Assembly (NCBI GenBank): GCA_028825445.1
Contig: JAPKAD010000007.1
Span: 1-64,000, forward strand
Length of the DNA stretch: 64,000 bases
Reading direction: 5' to 3'
From: Octadecabacter sp.
Lineage (GTDB): Bacteria > Pseudomonadota > Alphaproteobacteria > Rhodobacterales > Rhodobacteraceae
Position 1 is the first letter of the stretch, and every line of letters starts with the position of its first letter. Positions 1 through 9,389 of the stretch are shown in pieces. The position numbers and the translations under genes are program-made. Under the pieces are notes generated by a model that made no database searches, had not been told where the DNA came from, and was given only the letters and a program-made list of their open reading frames with translations.

Positions 1-152
1 GATAGGTTCGACAGGATTGTAAGGGTTTCAGGCTGCTCTAGCGTTGACAATGTTGCTGGGTGTGCAGCGATCAATGCGATAAGAACTGCTGGCTGCTCGG
101 GGGGGGCTAGATGCGTAATCTGGGTTAGAATAGTTCGGATTTGTACTGGTGT
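1..152. repeat. Exact in-frame repeat, copy 2 (cut by window edge)
   Basis: These 152 bases are identical to 478-629. The offset is 477 bp, exactly 159 codons, so both copies encode the same ~50-residue stretch (beginning TPVQIRTILTQI) of the tape-measure protein. The copy reaches position 1, so its true left end is unknown. It includes an 8-G run. Confidence 0.95.
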
Positions 153-2267
153 TAGCGCGCTGGTGGGCTGTGCTGCAAGACTTGGGATGTCTATGTCAGG
201 TGACACAGGCGAAATAAGAGCCGCGACTGTTGGCTCTCTTTGCCCATTCGCTATCATTTCCAGCACTGAATCGATTTGTTCTGCCGAATTTTGTTGTGCG
301 GGTCTAGCCTTATGATTGTCGGATGCTCGCTGGTTCATTTCAAGGGTTTGCAAAAGCCGCACTATTTCGTTTGAAGCATTATGGCTAAATGGCAAGGCAT
401 TCCAGCGGTCGAGTAATGCGCGGCGGTCAGACTCTGTTACGGCACTAAATTGGGCAATTGTGGCTTGTAACTCAGGGGATAGGTTCGACAGGATTGTAAG
501 GGTTTCAGGCTGCTCTAGCGTTGACAATGTTGCTGGGTGTGCAGCGATCAATGCGATAAGAACTGCTGGCTGCTCGGGGGGGGCTAGATGCGTAATCTGG
601 GTTAGAATAGTTCGGATTTGTACTGGTGTAATTGTTGGCAAAAGGTTGCGATCAGCATCTGATGATGCTTTCCTTTTAACCTTGGCTTGCTGTGCTTCTG
701 GAAGACTTTCAGGGTCTGGTGAGGCGCTGAACACACGGTGCAGGACGTCTGAAAGTTCTGCAACAGTGTGTGTGCCTACGTCATGTTTCTCCAGGATTAA
801 AGTACTCGATTTTTCTTTGAAATGGCGTAGAAGTCCCCAAATGTGCCTAGATACTGACCTGTCTAGGCATAATTTTGGGCTATCTTTAGGTCTCAAAATT
901 GGTGTTTCTGATGGATATGTAATCTGCAGGTTACTCTGATTGGCAGTCCCGTCATTTAGTATCAATTTAGGGGGAATTTGTCCGTTATTTATTTTGCCTA
1001 CCGGCGCTGGGGATTGCGCCGATGCGGTGTACTGCTGTGCGGTTTCAAGTGCGTGTCGCAAAGAGGCTGCAAGTTGTGTCTTGTCTAGAGTGGTGTCGTG
1101 CTGTCCCAGCAATGCCAAGGCCGCTGGGTCGGTAGCGATCAATTTAAGAAGGTAGGCAAATTGTTTTGGTGGGGAGAGGCCTGCCAGTGCTGAAAGGGTT
1201 AATTGAACGTTAAGGTGTGTTGCGAATGTGACTTGTACAATGGTGGCTGCATTCAGCGAGTGGTGCAGCTTGTCCAGTGCGGTCGTCATGTAGAGCAACA
1301 GCGTGTCAATATCTTTGATTTGAGGTGAAAATATGCGCTTTGGAAGTGATATATCGGCGATTAAAGCGACTAGTGTATTGGTCAGAGCAGGGTATTGGGA
1401 CAGAAATTTGCGTACGATTTGCAGACTTTTTGGATGCGTCGGTATTTGCGCGAGCAGTTTCTTCGCTAGTACGCGTGTTTGGTTATGTAAAAAGCGGCTT
1501 TGGGCTGCAATGGTGTTTAACGTGGCTGGGTTTTCTGCAACTTTAGTCAAAAGTTGTTCAAGAGTGCCGTACTGTGCAATTAAACCAGGTTGCAAACGTG
1601 CGGCTGCTAAAAGGCCTGCCATTTGTGACGGGGTATCCACCAAGGCTTGCATTAGGTCCGGCAATGTCACTGGGTTGGCGGCGACGTAGGCCAGAAGCGT
1701 TGCAAGCTGATGATTGGGCGCGTATGAGTCAATGCTTTCCAACAAAACACGCACCGTGAATTTAGATAGTAATGTGGCGAGTTTTGGGTTGGCCATTGCT
1801 TGAGCACGTAATGATGAGTCATCGCGCAGTGCAGCGTTCAAAGCGCCGGTCTGATCGGCGGGCGCCTTGGCTAAAATATAAGCAAAAATCTCGTGTCCCT
1901 TAAAAGTCCGAGATGCCTGTAGGGCGGGTACCGTTTGTACGACCAGTTGAGGAGTTTTTTGCAAATGAGGGTCAAGGATTGCACGCAATTTCTGGGTTAG
2001 TACATGGCGGACATCCGGCCAGTTGGGATCATCAGGCCATCTGCCCAAATCGATCTCAACGTGAGCGAGTGTGAGAACCAGTTCTGAATAGGGAGGACTT
2101 TCTAACAAGTCAGATAAGGCAGGTAATATCTGTGATCGCGTTATGGCCAAAAGTAGTTCAGGCGCGGAAAGTTTGCCTTGGGCCGCTGTTACATTAAAAT
2201 TAGCCTGCACGGTATTGATCCGTGCGGCTGGTGGTGGCACGTGGGGCAGGTGCGCAGGTGTGCTCAT
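1..2267 (-). CDS. eCIS tape-measure protein (CIS_TMP family), 3' end beyond window
   Basis: An open frame of 755 codons runs from an ATG at 2267 to the left edge with no stop. The N-terminus (residues 1-110) fits the contractile-injection-system tape-measure family: a short Pro-rich leader, then a helical segment 'ILPALSDLLES' followed by 'VEIDLG', matching the usual pattern of 'LPALEEL...IDRLELDLG'. In this family the protein is thought to set particle length inside the tube (Afp14/Pvc14 role). The rest is Ala/Leu-rich and helical, with a recurring motif of the form xxxPxTLxxL (near residues 205, 255, 305, 445, 575), suggesting a solenoid-like or coiled repeat. Residues 547-597 recur exactly at 706-755. 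The start overlaps the stop of the Pvc12-like gene as ATGA, so translation is probably coupled. The family assignment is by pattern recognition; the start is well supported. Confidence 0.82.
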   Translation of the reverse strand, partial: MSTPAHLPHVPPPAARINTVQANFNVTAAQGKLSAPELLLAITRSQILPALSDLLESPPYSELVLTLAHVEIDLGRWPDDPNWPDVRHVLTQKLRAILDPHLQKTPQLVVQTVPALQASRTFKGHEIFAYILAKAPADQTGALNAALRDDSSLRAQAMANPKLATLLSKFTVRVLLESIDSYAPNHQLATLLAYVAANPVTLPDLMQALVDTPSQMAGLLAAARLQPGLIAQYGTLEQLLTKVAENPATLNTIAAQSRFLHNQTRVLAKKLLAQIPTHPKSLQIVRKFLSQYPALTNTLVALIADISLPKRIFSPQIKDIDTLLLYMTTALDKLHHSLNAATIVQVTFATHLNVQLTLSALAGLSPPKQFAYLLKLIATDPAALALLGQHDTTLDKTQLAASLRHALETAQQYTASAQSPAPVGKINNGQIPPKLILNDGTANQSNLQITYPSETPILRPKDSPKLCLDRSVSRHIWGLLRHFKEKSSTLILEKHDVGTHTVAELSDVLHRVFSASPDPESLPEAQQAKVKRKASSDADRNLLPTITPVQIRTILTQITHLAPPEQPAVLIALIAAHPATLSTLEQPETLTILSNLSPELQATIAQFSAVTESDRRALLDRWNALPFSHNASNEIVRLLQTLEMNQRASDNHKARPAQQNSAEQIDSVLEMIANGQREPTVAALISPVSPDIDIPSLAAQPTSALTPVQIRTILTQITHLAPPEQPAVLIALIAAHPATLSTLEQPETLTILSNL
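478..629. repeat. Exact in-frame repeat, copy 1
   Basis: This is the upstream (in coding sense) copy of the 152-bp repeat found again at 1-152. Sequence diverges immediately after 629/152 on the coding 5' side, while the other boundary cannot be judged because copy 2 is cut off. Base-perfect identity inside a diverged helical gene points to a recent duplication or gene conversion. Confidence 0.95.
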
Positions 2268-4486
2268 AGCGTGGAGACAGCTGTGTGGTTTAGGAATATG
2301 TGCAGGTCGAGTGATGTCGCCCTGTTGTCTATAAGTGCCTGAAAGGCTGCAGTTTGATCAACGGACAGCCAATGTAGTTTGAACATAAGATGGGCGGGTG
2401 CATGGTCCTCCATCTGGGATTGTACGTAGTTGCGATAGTTTTCCAAAGCACATCGAGCGGTCCAATTTGGTAGCACCAGATCGGCTGAATAAGCCGGGTA
2501 GGGATCGTTGCCCGCGGACAACACTGGTTCAATAAGGTGCAGGCTCTCAGATCCGCGATTTAGCATGCGCCACGTTGTACGCAAACGCGCAGCACATCTG
2601 CGCGCGTCTTCATGTGGGTCGTTTAAAGTGTTGGGGTCGCGGGAAAATGCGGTGATGTACCAAAGAGGCGCGTTATTGCCCAAATCCGCGACGACCTGCC
2701 ATTTGCCCTCTTTTGCAGGGAGTATAAAGAAGCAATCTGGATCTGATAGCCTGCGTAGCAGCTTTGATGTAATTGTATTGTTGCTCACAAATGGTGAATA
2801 GTTTTCCAGTTGAGCGGCGTCGAACGGTTTGGCGCTGGGGATCTCAATTGGGACTAGATCTAGTAAATTATAAGTGCGAATTGGAACAATTTTGATTCCT
2901 GTCGGCATCGTTTTTAAAGGTGCGTTGGGTGCCACTTTCAACCCATAGGATTTGAGCGTTGGGGTGGTGTGTGGTACCGTCGCCAGATCTAGATCGCACA
3001 TGAGCGACAGCATTGATAAGAATCCGCCATGCTCTTTCAAGTTTGGGCTTGGTCCTATGCCGCGTGCAGATTGTGCGCGTGGCAATATGTCGAGAGCATT
3101 TAATCGCCACTGAATTTCGAACCGGTGTATCGAGGATGTGCATCGGTAACAATGAATGCCTGTGTGGAAGTTGTTTGGCATCTCGACCCCTTGCAGCGCG
3201 ATTAGATAATTTAAAAGGGCTATACGTTCACGGTGGACGACGGGGTCCGAAAAGTCTGCTACGCGGTTCGCCTGAAACGTGTCTGGCAAATCTGTCAGCG
3301 CAGCGTTAATACTTTCCAGAACGCAGTTGATTGCTTGCCGGTACTGCGAAATTGTTGAACCGAGCTCGTCAGGTTCGTATCCTGTGGAGCGATAAATGTT
3401 GGGCAAAAGACTGTCGACATGGCTTTGTGAACTGACGCGTGGTCTGCCAGGCTTCATCACGTCCCAATCGCTTGCCAAAATGGGATGATGGGTGTGGGCC
3501 AAACGTTCAGCGTGGATGCGAACGTATTCTTCGTGGATAATAGTTGAATCTAGAGGTAGGTTTACGCCATTGAGGGTCAGCTCTAGCTGCAAAAGTTGTC
3601 GCGCTGCCGTTTCTAAACGATTAAGGTTTACATCGCCTATTTCGAGTTCGTCAGGCAAGGCGCAGTGAAAAAAGTACGCGTTAGCGGGCAGCGGCTTGGA
3701 CCCGTCGGGAAGCCTCAGTTCCAAATGGTAGATTTCAAGAACGCCTGACAGCTGGCGAATAGCGGAAAGTTCGTTTGCGAGGCTCAACGTTTGCAGTTTC
3801 GCATTGTGGTTTAGGTTTGAAAGCCGCTCAGGTGCATCATAGACTTGCCGCCGAGTTGCGCCGGTCTGCGTTTGTGCCTCGCTATCTAGCCCAGCCAGCA
3901 TGTCGAAGACAACATGGTAGATATGCGCCGCAACTGTTTCCGGTAAAGTTCCGGGAGTAATTTCTATTTGGCCGGCGAGCGTTACATTGACGCGCTGAGC
4001 AATGTGAACAGCGTTCAAGGCGGTACATAGTGGACGTCTGCGTGCGAATGCGATGCGTACAATATTTGTGAGTTCTTCATGCTGCATCGAAGTGTAATGT
4101 GTGGGAAAGACCGTGATGTCATATTGCCCTGGAAAGGGCGCACCACGCGGGGTCAATTTTACACTTTCAATATCGTCGCAGTCGCTGATCCACGATTCGA
4201 TATCGCTGTGCGTAACAGGCTGGCCTTCCAACACTTTGCGTGGGTGAAACATGCCGATTTCACGAAACAAAAAACTGTGACGCGGCGTCGTCAAGAGGTC
4301 ACGGATCGGCAGAGCACTTTGATAAGCCAGTTGACTGAGTGCAAAGCAGGTTTGTTCCAGTAACGTCACACCAGGATCATGGACGTTATAATCGCTCCAT
4401 TGCTCGCGCGATGCGTCTTGCGCATACTGAATGGCAATGCGGCGCAAATCGCTAAATTCAATTAGTGGAGCAACAGTTTTTGTCAC
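2264..4486 (-). CDS. eCIS baseplate protein, Pvc12/Afp12-like
   Basis: A 740-aa protein. Residues 8-60 carry the hallmark of the Afp12/Pvc12 baseplate family: a helix then 'WSDYNVHDPGVTLLEQTCFALSQLAY', whose core DYNxHDPGVTLLE is highly conserved in eCIS loci. In characterised particles this protein forms part of the hexameric baseplate wedge with Pvc11 and helps attach the tail fibres. It starts inside the stop of the fibre-like gene (ATGA at 4486) and ends inside the start of the tape-measure gene (ATGA at 2267), so the three genes are probably translationally coupled. Length is in the usual range for the family. No signal peptide or membrane segment. Confidence 0.85.
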   Translation of the reverse strand: MTKTVAPLIEFSDLRRIAIQYAQDASREQWSDYNVHDPGVTLLEQTCFALSQLAYQSALPIRDLLTTPRHSFLFREIGMFHPRKVLEGQPVTHSDIESWISDCDDIESVKLTPRGAPFPGQYDITVFPTHYTSMQHEELTNIVRIAFARRRPLCTALNAVHIAQRVNVTLAGQIEITPGTLPETVAAHIYHVVFDMLAGLDSEAQTQTGATRRQVYDAPERLSNLNHNAKLQTLSLANELSAIRQLSGVLEIYHLELRLPDGSKPLPANAYFFHCALPDELEIGDVNLNRLETAARQLLQLELTLNGVNLPLDSTIIHEEYVRIHAERLAHTHHPILASDWDVMKPGRPRVSSQSHVDSLLPNIYRSTGYEPDELGSTISQYRQAINCVLESINAALTDLPDTFQANRVADFSDPVVHRERIALLNYLIALQGVEMPNNFHTGIHCYRCTSSIHRFEIQWRLNALDILPRAQSARGIGPSPNLKEHGGFLSMLSLMCDLDLATVPHTTPTLKSYGLKVAPNAPLKTMPTGIKIVPIRTYNLLDLVPIEIPSAKPFDAAQLENYSPFVSNNTITSKLLRRLSDPDCFFILPAKEGKWQVVADLGNNAPLWYITAFSRDPNTLNDPHEDARRCAARLRTTWRMLNRGSESLHLIEPVLSAGNDPYPAYSADLVLPNWTARCALENYRNYVQSQMEDHAPAHLMFKLHWLSVDQTAAFQALIDNRATSLDLHIFLNHTAVSTL

Positions 4487-5409
4487 AGCACACCCTTATC
4501 CCTATCATTTGAGAATTGGTCATTCATTATTGTAGAGCCGGCCATTTGTTCATCAAACCAGAGCTGCGTAATGGAATAGCGGATGAATTGGGTGTCAGTC
4601 CGCCCTGAACGATCCGGTAAAAGTCGGTTAAAATTGGCGTTGGTGCAGACTTCTAAGATGTATGAGTGCTGGTCTGGTCCATAGACCCAACGTAGACGAA
4701 GTCTGTCAGCGTAACTGTCATACATTGCCGTCTGGATTTTTATTGAGCGCCGGCGAAACCACCAGTTCAAAATTGGATTGCGTGGCTGATAGGCATTCAT
4801 TGCAATGGCATGCATTAGGGAATAACGCCCGTCGCCGGGGTGGCCACCTGCACCAGCGGTGACCTCAAGAATGTGACAGCCGGTCATGGGTTGGGTAATC
4901 GCATGCCAACCTCCATCCGCTTTAACATAAGGAATGTCATAGCTGGTGACGCCGATCCGGCCCTGCATTCGTGCTACGCCGCCTACATCTAATCGCCACT
5001 TGGGATCGTCTTGGTTGACACCTACGCACCCTTTCTTGGTCAAGGTTAGGTTGGGGGCGTATAATTCGGGTTTTTTTGGGCTTACCGTTTTAGCCATTTC
5101 AGTTTTTTCGACGCCAGATTTCGTTAAGGCTGCTTTGCCAATGTCTGGGCGGATGTGCAGTGATTCATCGGACTTATCACCATGATCAAACACCCAAGAC
5201 GGTTTGGCAGTGCCCAGTCCCTCGTAAATACTCAGGATCCGAAGTGATCCGCCGCTGGACGCCAGTTGGATCCCATCTTCACTGGTTTTAGCAAAACCGT
5301 CATCTTTAATGTTAACGGTACTTTCGATCAAATCGCTGTATTCTTCCTCAGATGGTAACGCGCCGTGACGGAAGAAGGCCTTCAGCGTTGTACGGTCTTG
5401 TTTCGTCAT
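4483..5409 (-). CDS. Putative eCIS tail-fibre / adhesin-like protein
   Basis: A 308-aa protein in the fibre slot of the operon. The N-terminus (residues 1-50: 'TTLKAFFRHGALPSEEEY') looks like a baseplate-docking segment seen in fibre-like proteins of other eCIS clusters. The middle (about 118-150) has a stretch 'GCVGVNQDDPKWRLDVGGVA', which resembles the 'VGIGT..P..KLDVGG' repeat of phage fibres. The C-terminal ~150 residues ('GCHILEVTAGAGG', then aromatic-rich strands) resemble a compact receptor-binding tip. It could decide which surface the particle binds. It is much shorter than Afp13-type fibres and has no adenovirus-knob-like repeat region. Function is inferred mainly from position and the fibre-like motif. 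Confidence 0.6.
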   Translation of the reverse strand: MTKQDRTTLKAFFRHGALPSEEEYSDLIESTVNIKDDGFAKTSEDGIQLASSGGSLRILSIYEGLGTAKPSWVFDHGDKSDESLHIRPDIGKAALTKSGVEKTEMAKTVSPKKPELYAPNLTLTKKGCVGVNQDDPKWRLDVGGVARMQGRIGVTSYDIPYVKADGGWHAITQPMTGCHILEVTAGAGGHPGDGRYSLMHAIAMNAYQPRNPILNWWFRRRSIKIQTAMYDSYADRLRLRWVYGPDQHSYILEVCTNANFNRLLPDRSGRTDTQFIRYSITQLWFDEQMAGSTIMNDQFSNDRDKGVL

Positions 5410-8400
5410 GTAAGAGTCCTTTGGCCTACGATAAGCATGTCGCCCACGCCCAAACTGCCGATGCCAGCAGGAGTTGGGCTCTCGTCCGTAAGAGTGTCTA
5501 CGAGTTTAAGAATATGATCAGCAGCGGAAAGTGGCAGACTCCATGGGAAGCGCGGGCGCAAAATAGGTCCGTGCTGACCGCGCGGATCTGTTTCGTTTTG
5601 TGCTGTATCCAGCAGTTCAAACCGAGCGGCGTCGTTACCAGAAAAGTGAAGCATAGAAAAATCACTAACGTCTTTTACATAATCGAGTTGCATGAGGTGG
5701 GCGCGCAGCATTTGTTTGTTGAGCTGCCAGCCAAACCGACCCAGTGAACGTGGTGCGGTCCAGACCGATAGGTATTTAGCGATTTCAGTTTTTAACATTT
5801 TTGCCATAACACCATCTTCTGTTTGCGATTTAATCGCAATTTTGGCGCGCATTTGAAGCCGTTCAAACGTCGGGTTTACAACCTCAATTTTGGCAAACTC
5901 AGATGCGTGATCACGGAGAAAAAATCTCATTTTTTCAAGGGTGGCAACATCAAATAAGTGTGGCGCGTAATGCGGGACATCTGTGCCTGGCGCGGGTGCG
6001 CGCAAAACAATGACGGTAAGATGTCCAGGCGCTGGGGTGGGATGTGAGCTTGACAGATGTGGCATGCATTTGACTAACCATATTTCTGTAAAATTCTGTA
6101 AAAGCAGGCGTTCAATGTCCCAAGGTGTAACTGCGCGTTTGCGATGCCTGAGTCGTTCGCTGACCCGCGCTGTAAACGTATCCTGAAGCTCATGTGGACG
6201 CGCTGGTTTTGGTATGACCATTTCGCGAATTGTCGTGATACCTTTTTGCGCTGGCGAGAATGACCAACTGCGTGCTGTTTGTTGTGCGCGCAACGTGTTG
6301 TCGGTGCGTATGGCCCATACGCCACCGACCTTGATCTGATGTAGCTCGGGGAAGATATCGAGGCGCGGCCGCGTTGCGACTGCGGCAATCCAGACACCAC
6401 CGGGTGGCATTTCAGAGGAATGATCAATTGCATCAGCAGGCAAATCAAGTAACAAAAGACCTGAATTCATCAAGCCACCTGTCGTGTCAGAGGTAAACGC
6501 GGTATCAGGCAATGCGCACCATCCATCTGCTGATAAATAATGCCATTTGATCGGGTTGTTTGTTGGTACAGTTCGAAGGTGCCCTGATTGCGTAGTTGCG
6601 AAGGCCAGCGCTATTGGACCTGCAGTATGAGATCCTTTAATTTGAATGTATAATTCTCCAAATCCGAGCCGTTTGGGAAACAAACGCGCCTGACGCAGCT
6701 TACGGTTTGGATAAATCTCTATTTTTCCAAAAGGACCCACTTGCGTGACACAGTCGCCACTATTTGCAGCACTTGGGGCCATCAGTTCGATCGTGGCGCT
6801 AGCGCAGTAATTGAGAGAGAATTGCGCAACCGTTGGTACAAAAGGCGCCTTTGGCATTGGTTTTTTAGGCAAAGGTAAATAACCAGGCCTCATCGCTTTG
6901 ACTAATGCCAGTGGATACAGATCTGCGTTAAACCCATCACCAGTCCCACTCAGCGTCATGCGAATTGCACCCGCGCGCATAGATTGGCGCGACTTGAATT
7001 CTTTCGCGCTGACAGTGCCAGCTGCGGATATAGAATGCCCCGTAACACGGCCGTTAAAAGTCCAGTTCGCGAGAAGCTTGCCCGTCACTCCATTGGAATT
7101 AAATAGTGGCTTTAGGGTTCTGCTGACAGGCCGCCAGCCATCCCCGCTGAGGTAGTCAATAGAAAGCTGTGGATTAGGAATTTGGGCAGCCTTCGTATAT
7201 GAGGCGTAGTGAGCTTTGAAACCTCCAATCTCGGGGGGCATATCTGTCCAGTCAATTGAGACGCCGACAGCCGTTACTGGCTTGCGTGCCATTTCGGGGC
7301 TGCCAGCTATAAAGGTGGCCCCATCCTTTGGGCGTGGGCCAAACGGTTGAAACTTTTGGTCTGTGACGACAGGTGCATCATCGGAAAAAGCAGCTAACGT
7401 TTTTAGCCCTGTGACATCCACGTCAATGCCGATGCTTGAGATTGAGTAGCGTTCAAAAAATGACACTGGGCAAACGCGTGGGGTCTTTGCATAACGCAAT
7501 TCTAGCAAAGGCGCATCTGGTATGTCTTGTCCAACAAGTGCGGGTGAGCTGGCGTTAAACAACATGCTAACGACAATGCCACTGGTCTTTTCACTGTCCT
7601 GCAGTGGCATGATTTGAACTATATCAGGTTTGCGCGGTCCTTCTTGCGTGCTGATAGTCAGGTCAAGCGCTTCGCCAAGAAGGCTTTGGAACAAGTCCTC
7701 TGGAGTATCGGTGGGTTTGTCGTTGGGGCTTTTGATGAAAGCTGCGTAGATCATCGATTTATCGTTATTTTTGAAAAGTTTATGGTTGTGAATTAAGCTT
7801 TGAATGTGTGCTGAGTAAGGGCCAGAAGGTAACGGAATGTTTTCCAACATCGATATCGTCAGGATGCGCCTCAAAATCAGGCGCAATTGTGCATCTGTTT
7901 TTACCATGCGAGAAAGGTATTCGTACACCAAACTCAAGGATAATGTTTTGTCACTGGCAGCCGCATAATGCCCAATTTCACGCGAATGATGTAGTGCTGT
8001 TTGTGATGTGTCGTTACCGAAAAAGGCGAGTATTAGCTCAGGATCACTAAATAGGGCCTGACGCAAATCGGGGTCAACATAGGTCTGGTCTTGCAACACA
8101 TCTTTGGGCTTTTGCGCCTTGTGTCCGGCGTGGGACCAATGCGCTGCTAAGTCTTTGGGTGGACTTTTCGTTATCCATTCAGAAACTGCTGGCAGATTGG
8201 ACGCGCGTGTCATGTTTAGCTTCAGGTCGATGCGCCGCTTACCCTGTGCCAGTGAGAACATCCGCGAGACGATATCGAGTCCCATACGCAGAGGTTGTTT
8301 TTGGCCCGATGAAAATACTGGCTGTGATTGATTTAATGCACCAATGGAAACCTGTGCTGCGCGCACCCCAGTGATCCCGTCCAGCGCTGTATTAAGGGAT

Positions 8401-9386
8401 ATTTTATCATCGGTTTGATAGTTTAATAATTTGATATCGCAGACCTTAGCTGGAGTTAGTGGGACTGCCCCTCTTGTCGCAAAATGTTGCACTGTGCCAT
8501 CGGACAACAGGGCTTCTAAGTTGGCACCGTGCGGAATATGGCCCGGCAAAGCTGCATGGCCAAGATCAAGCAATACGCGCTCAGTGCTGGCGGGGGCGGC
8601 CTCTTGGCCAATGATATCTTGGTAATAGTGTTTGGTGTGACGCAAGGGCAATTCATTGAGGTGTGCTTCCACGTGCGCGCAAGTGCGTAGTTCTGCGATC
8701 AATAAGCCAAGACCTGGATCCATTTTGCCGGATAGGATTCGCGCGTCAAAGGCCATTTGCGCCTGCGGTTTTAGCGTTGTGACCGCATTGCGCAATGTGG
8801 TGTGGGACGCGCGCAGAGCCTCGCGAGTTGCGCGAGCCACGCCCATCACATCGGCGGAGGTGATAGACATCTGTTTCAGGGCAATTTTTTCCGCTATCGC
8901 AAGTGTGGTACGTACGTCTGCGTTAGCAAAATCTTTCAACATTTGAGTTAACTTTGACTTACTGTCAAGTTTCTGAAATTGCTTTGAGAAAAGTCTGTTG
9001 TGGTCATTTTCGATCCGTTTTTTCCAGCCCTGCAAATTTGCGGCCAACTGGGCTAATTGTATGCATGCGACTTGAGGGCGGCGATCCAGCGCCTCAGTAA
9101 ATGAAAACGCCACATCTTCGGTTTTAAACGAAAGTAGTTCTGACAAAAGATAAGCGGGTTCATTTTGAAAAACGTGTGCCCAGATTGTAGCACCACTGTC
9201 GATCTGCGCCACTGCGACATCTGCAGCGCCCAATCGATGCCCTGCGCTACAAAATGCTTCTGCAAGTGTCTGTGGACGTATCAAAATACGCGGATTGGCT
9301 AAGGGCTGCGGCAAACGATCTGTTGCGCGGGTGCCAGGTCTGCCTATCCAGTTAGCCCACTCATTTTTTTCACGGCTGCTACCCAT
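5406..9386 (-). CDS. eCIS large baseplate protein, Pvc11/Afp11-like
   Basis: A 1326-aa protein, the largest complete gene of the cluster and long for the family (about 900-1000 residues is usual). Diagnostic stretches are in the middle (about 685-780: 'FQPFGPRPKDGATFIAGSPE', followed by a Trp-rich strand) and at the C-terminus (about 1090-1290: 'RVSERLRHRKRAVTPWDIERLL' region, then 'VKCMPHL'), which match the baseplate-J-like wedge protein of eCIS. The N-terminal ~450 residues are helical and less conserved and account for the extra length. It should form the baseplate wedge with the Pvc12-like protein encoded two genes downstream. It starts 3 nt after the lipoprotein gene and its TGA overlaps the fibre gene's ATG. 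Confidence 0.83.
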   Translation of the reverse strand: MGSSREKNEWANWIGRPGTRATDRLPQPLANPRILIRPQTLAEAFCSAGHRLGAADVAVAQIDSGATIWAHVFQNEPAYLLSELLSFKTEDVAFSFTEALDRRPQVACIQLAQLAANLQGWKKRIENDHNRLFSKQFQKLDSKSKLTQMLKDFANADVRTTLAIAEKIALKQMSITSADVMGVARATREALRASHTTLRNAVTTLKPQAQMAFDARILSGKMDPGLGLLIAELRTCAHVEAHLNELPLRHTKHYYQDIIGQEAAPASTERVLLDLGHAALPGHIPHGANLEALLSDGTVQHFATRGAVPLTPAKVCDIKLLNYQTDDKISLNTALDGITGVRAAQVSIGALNQSQPVFSSGQKQPLRMGLDIVSRMFSLAQGKRRIDLKLNMTRASNLPAVSEWITKSPPKDLAAHWSHAGHKAQKPKDVLQDQTYVDPDLRQALFSDPELILAFFGNDTSQTALHHSREIGHYAAASDKTLSLSLVYEYLSRMVKTDAQLRLILRRILTISMLENIPLPSGPYSAHIQSLIHNHKLFKNNDKSMIYAAFIKSPNDKPTDTPEDLFQSLLGEALDLTISTQEGPRKPDIVQIMPLQDSEKTSGIVVSMLFNASSPALVGQDIPDAPLLELRYAKTPRVCPVSFFERYSISSIGIDVDVTGLKTLAAFSDDAPVVTDQKFQPFGPRPKDGATFIAGSPEMARKPVTAVGVSIDWTDMPPEIGGFKAHYASYTKAAQIPNPQLSIDYLSGDGWRPVSRTLKPLFNSNGVTGKLLANWTFNGRVTGHSISAAGTVSAKEFKSRQSMRAGAIRMTLSGTGDGFNADLYPLALVKAMRPGYLPLPKKPMPKAPFVPTVAQFSLNYCASATIELMAPSAANSGDCVTQVGPFGKIEIYPNRKLRQARLFPKRLGFGELYIQIKGSHTAGPIALAFATTQSGHLRTVPTNNPIKWHYLSADGWCALPDTAFTSDTTGGLMNSGLLLLDLPADAIDHSSEMPPGGVWIAAVATRPRLDIFPELHQIKVGGVWAIRTDNTLRAQQTARSWSFSPAQKGITTIREMVIPKPARPHELQDTFTARVSERLRHRKRAVTPWDIERLLLQNFTEIWLVKCMPHLSSSHPTPAPGHLTVIVLRAPAPGTDVPHYAPHLFDVATLEKMRFFLRDHASEFAKIEVVNPTFERLQMRAKIAIKSQTEDGVMAKMLKTEIAKYLSVWTAPRSLGRFGWQLNKQMLRAHLMQLDYVKDVSDFSMLHFSGNDAARFELLDTAQNETDPRGQHGPILRPRFPWSLPLSAADHILKLVDTLTDESPTPAGIGSLGVGDMLIVGQRTLT

Positions 9387-9389
9387 GGT

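Noticed and set aside
316-939. A 207-codon open frame on the plus strand
   Set aside because: It is the antisense of the tape-measure gene; its product is low-complexity Cys/Ser-rich, and the minus strand carries the family-matching frame with a coupled start.
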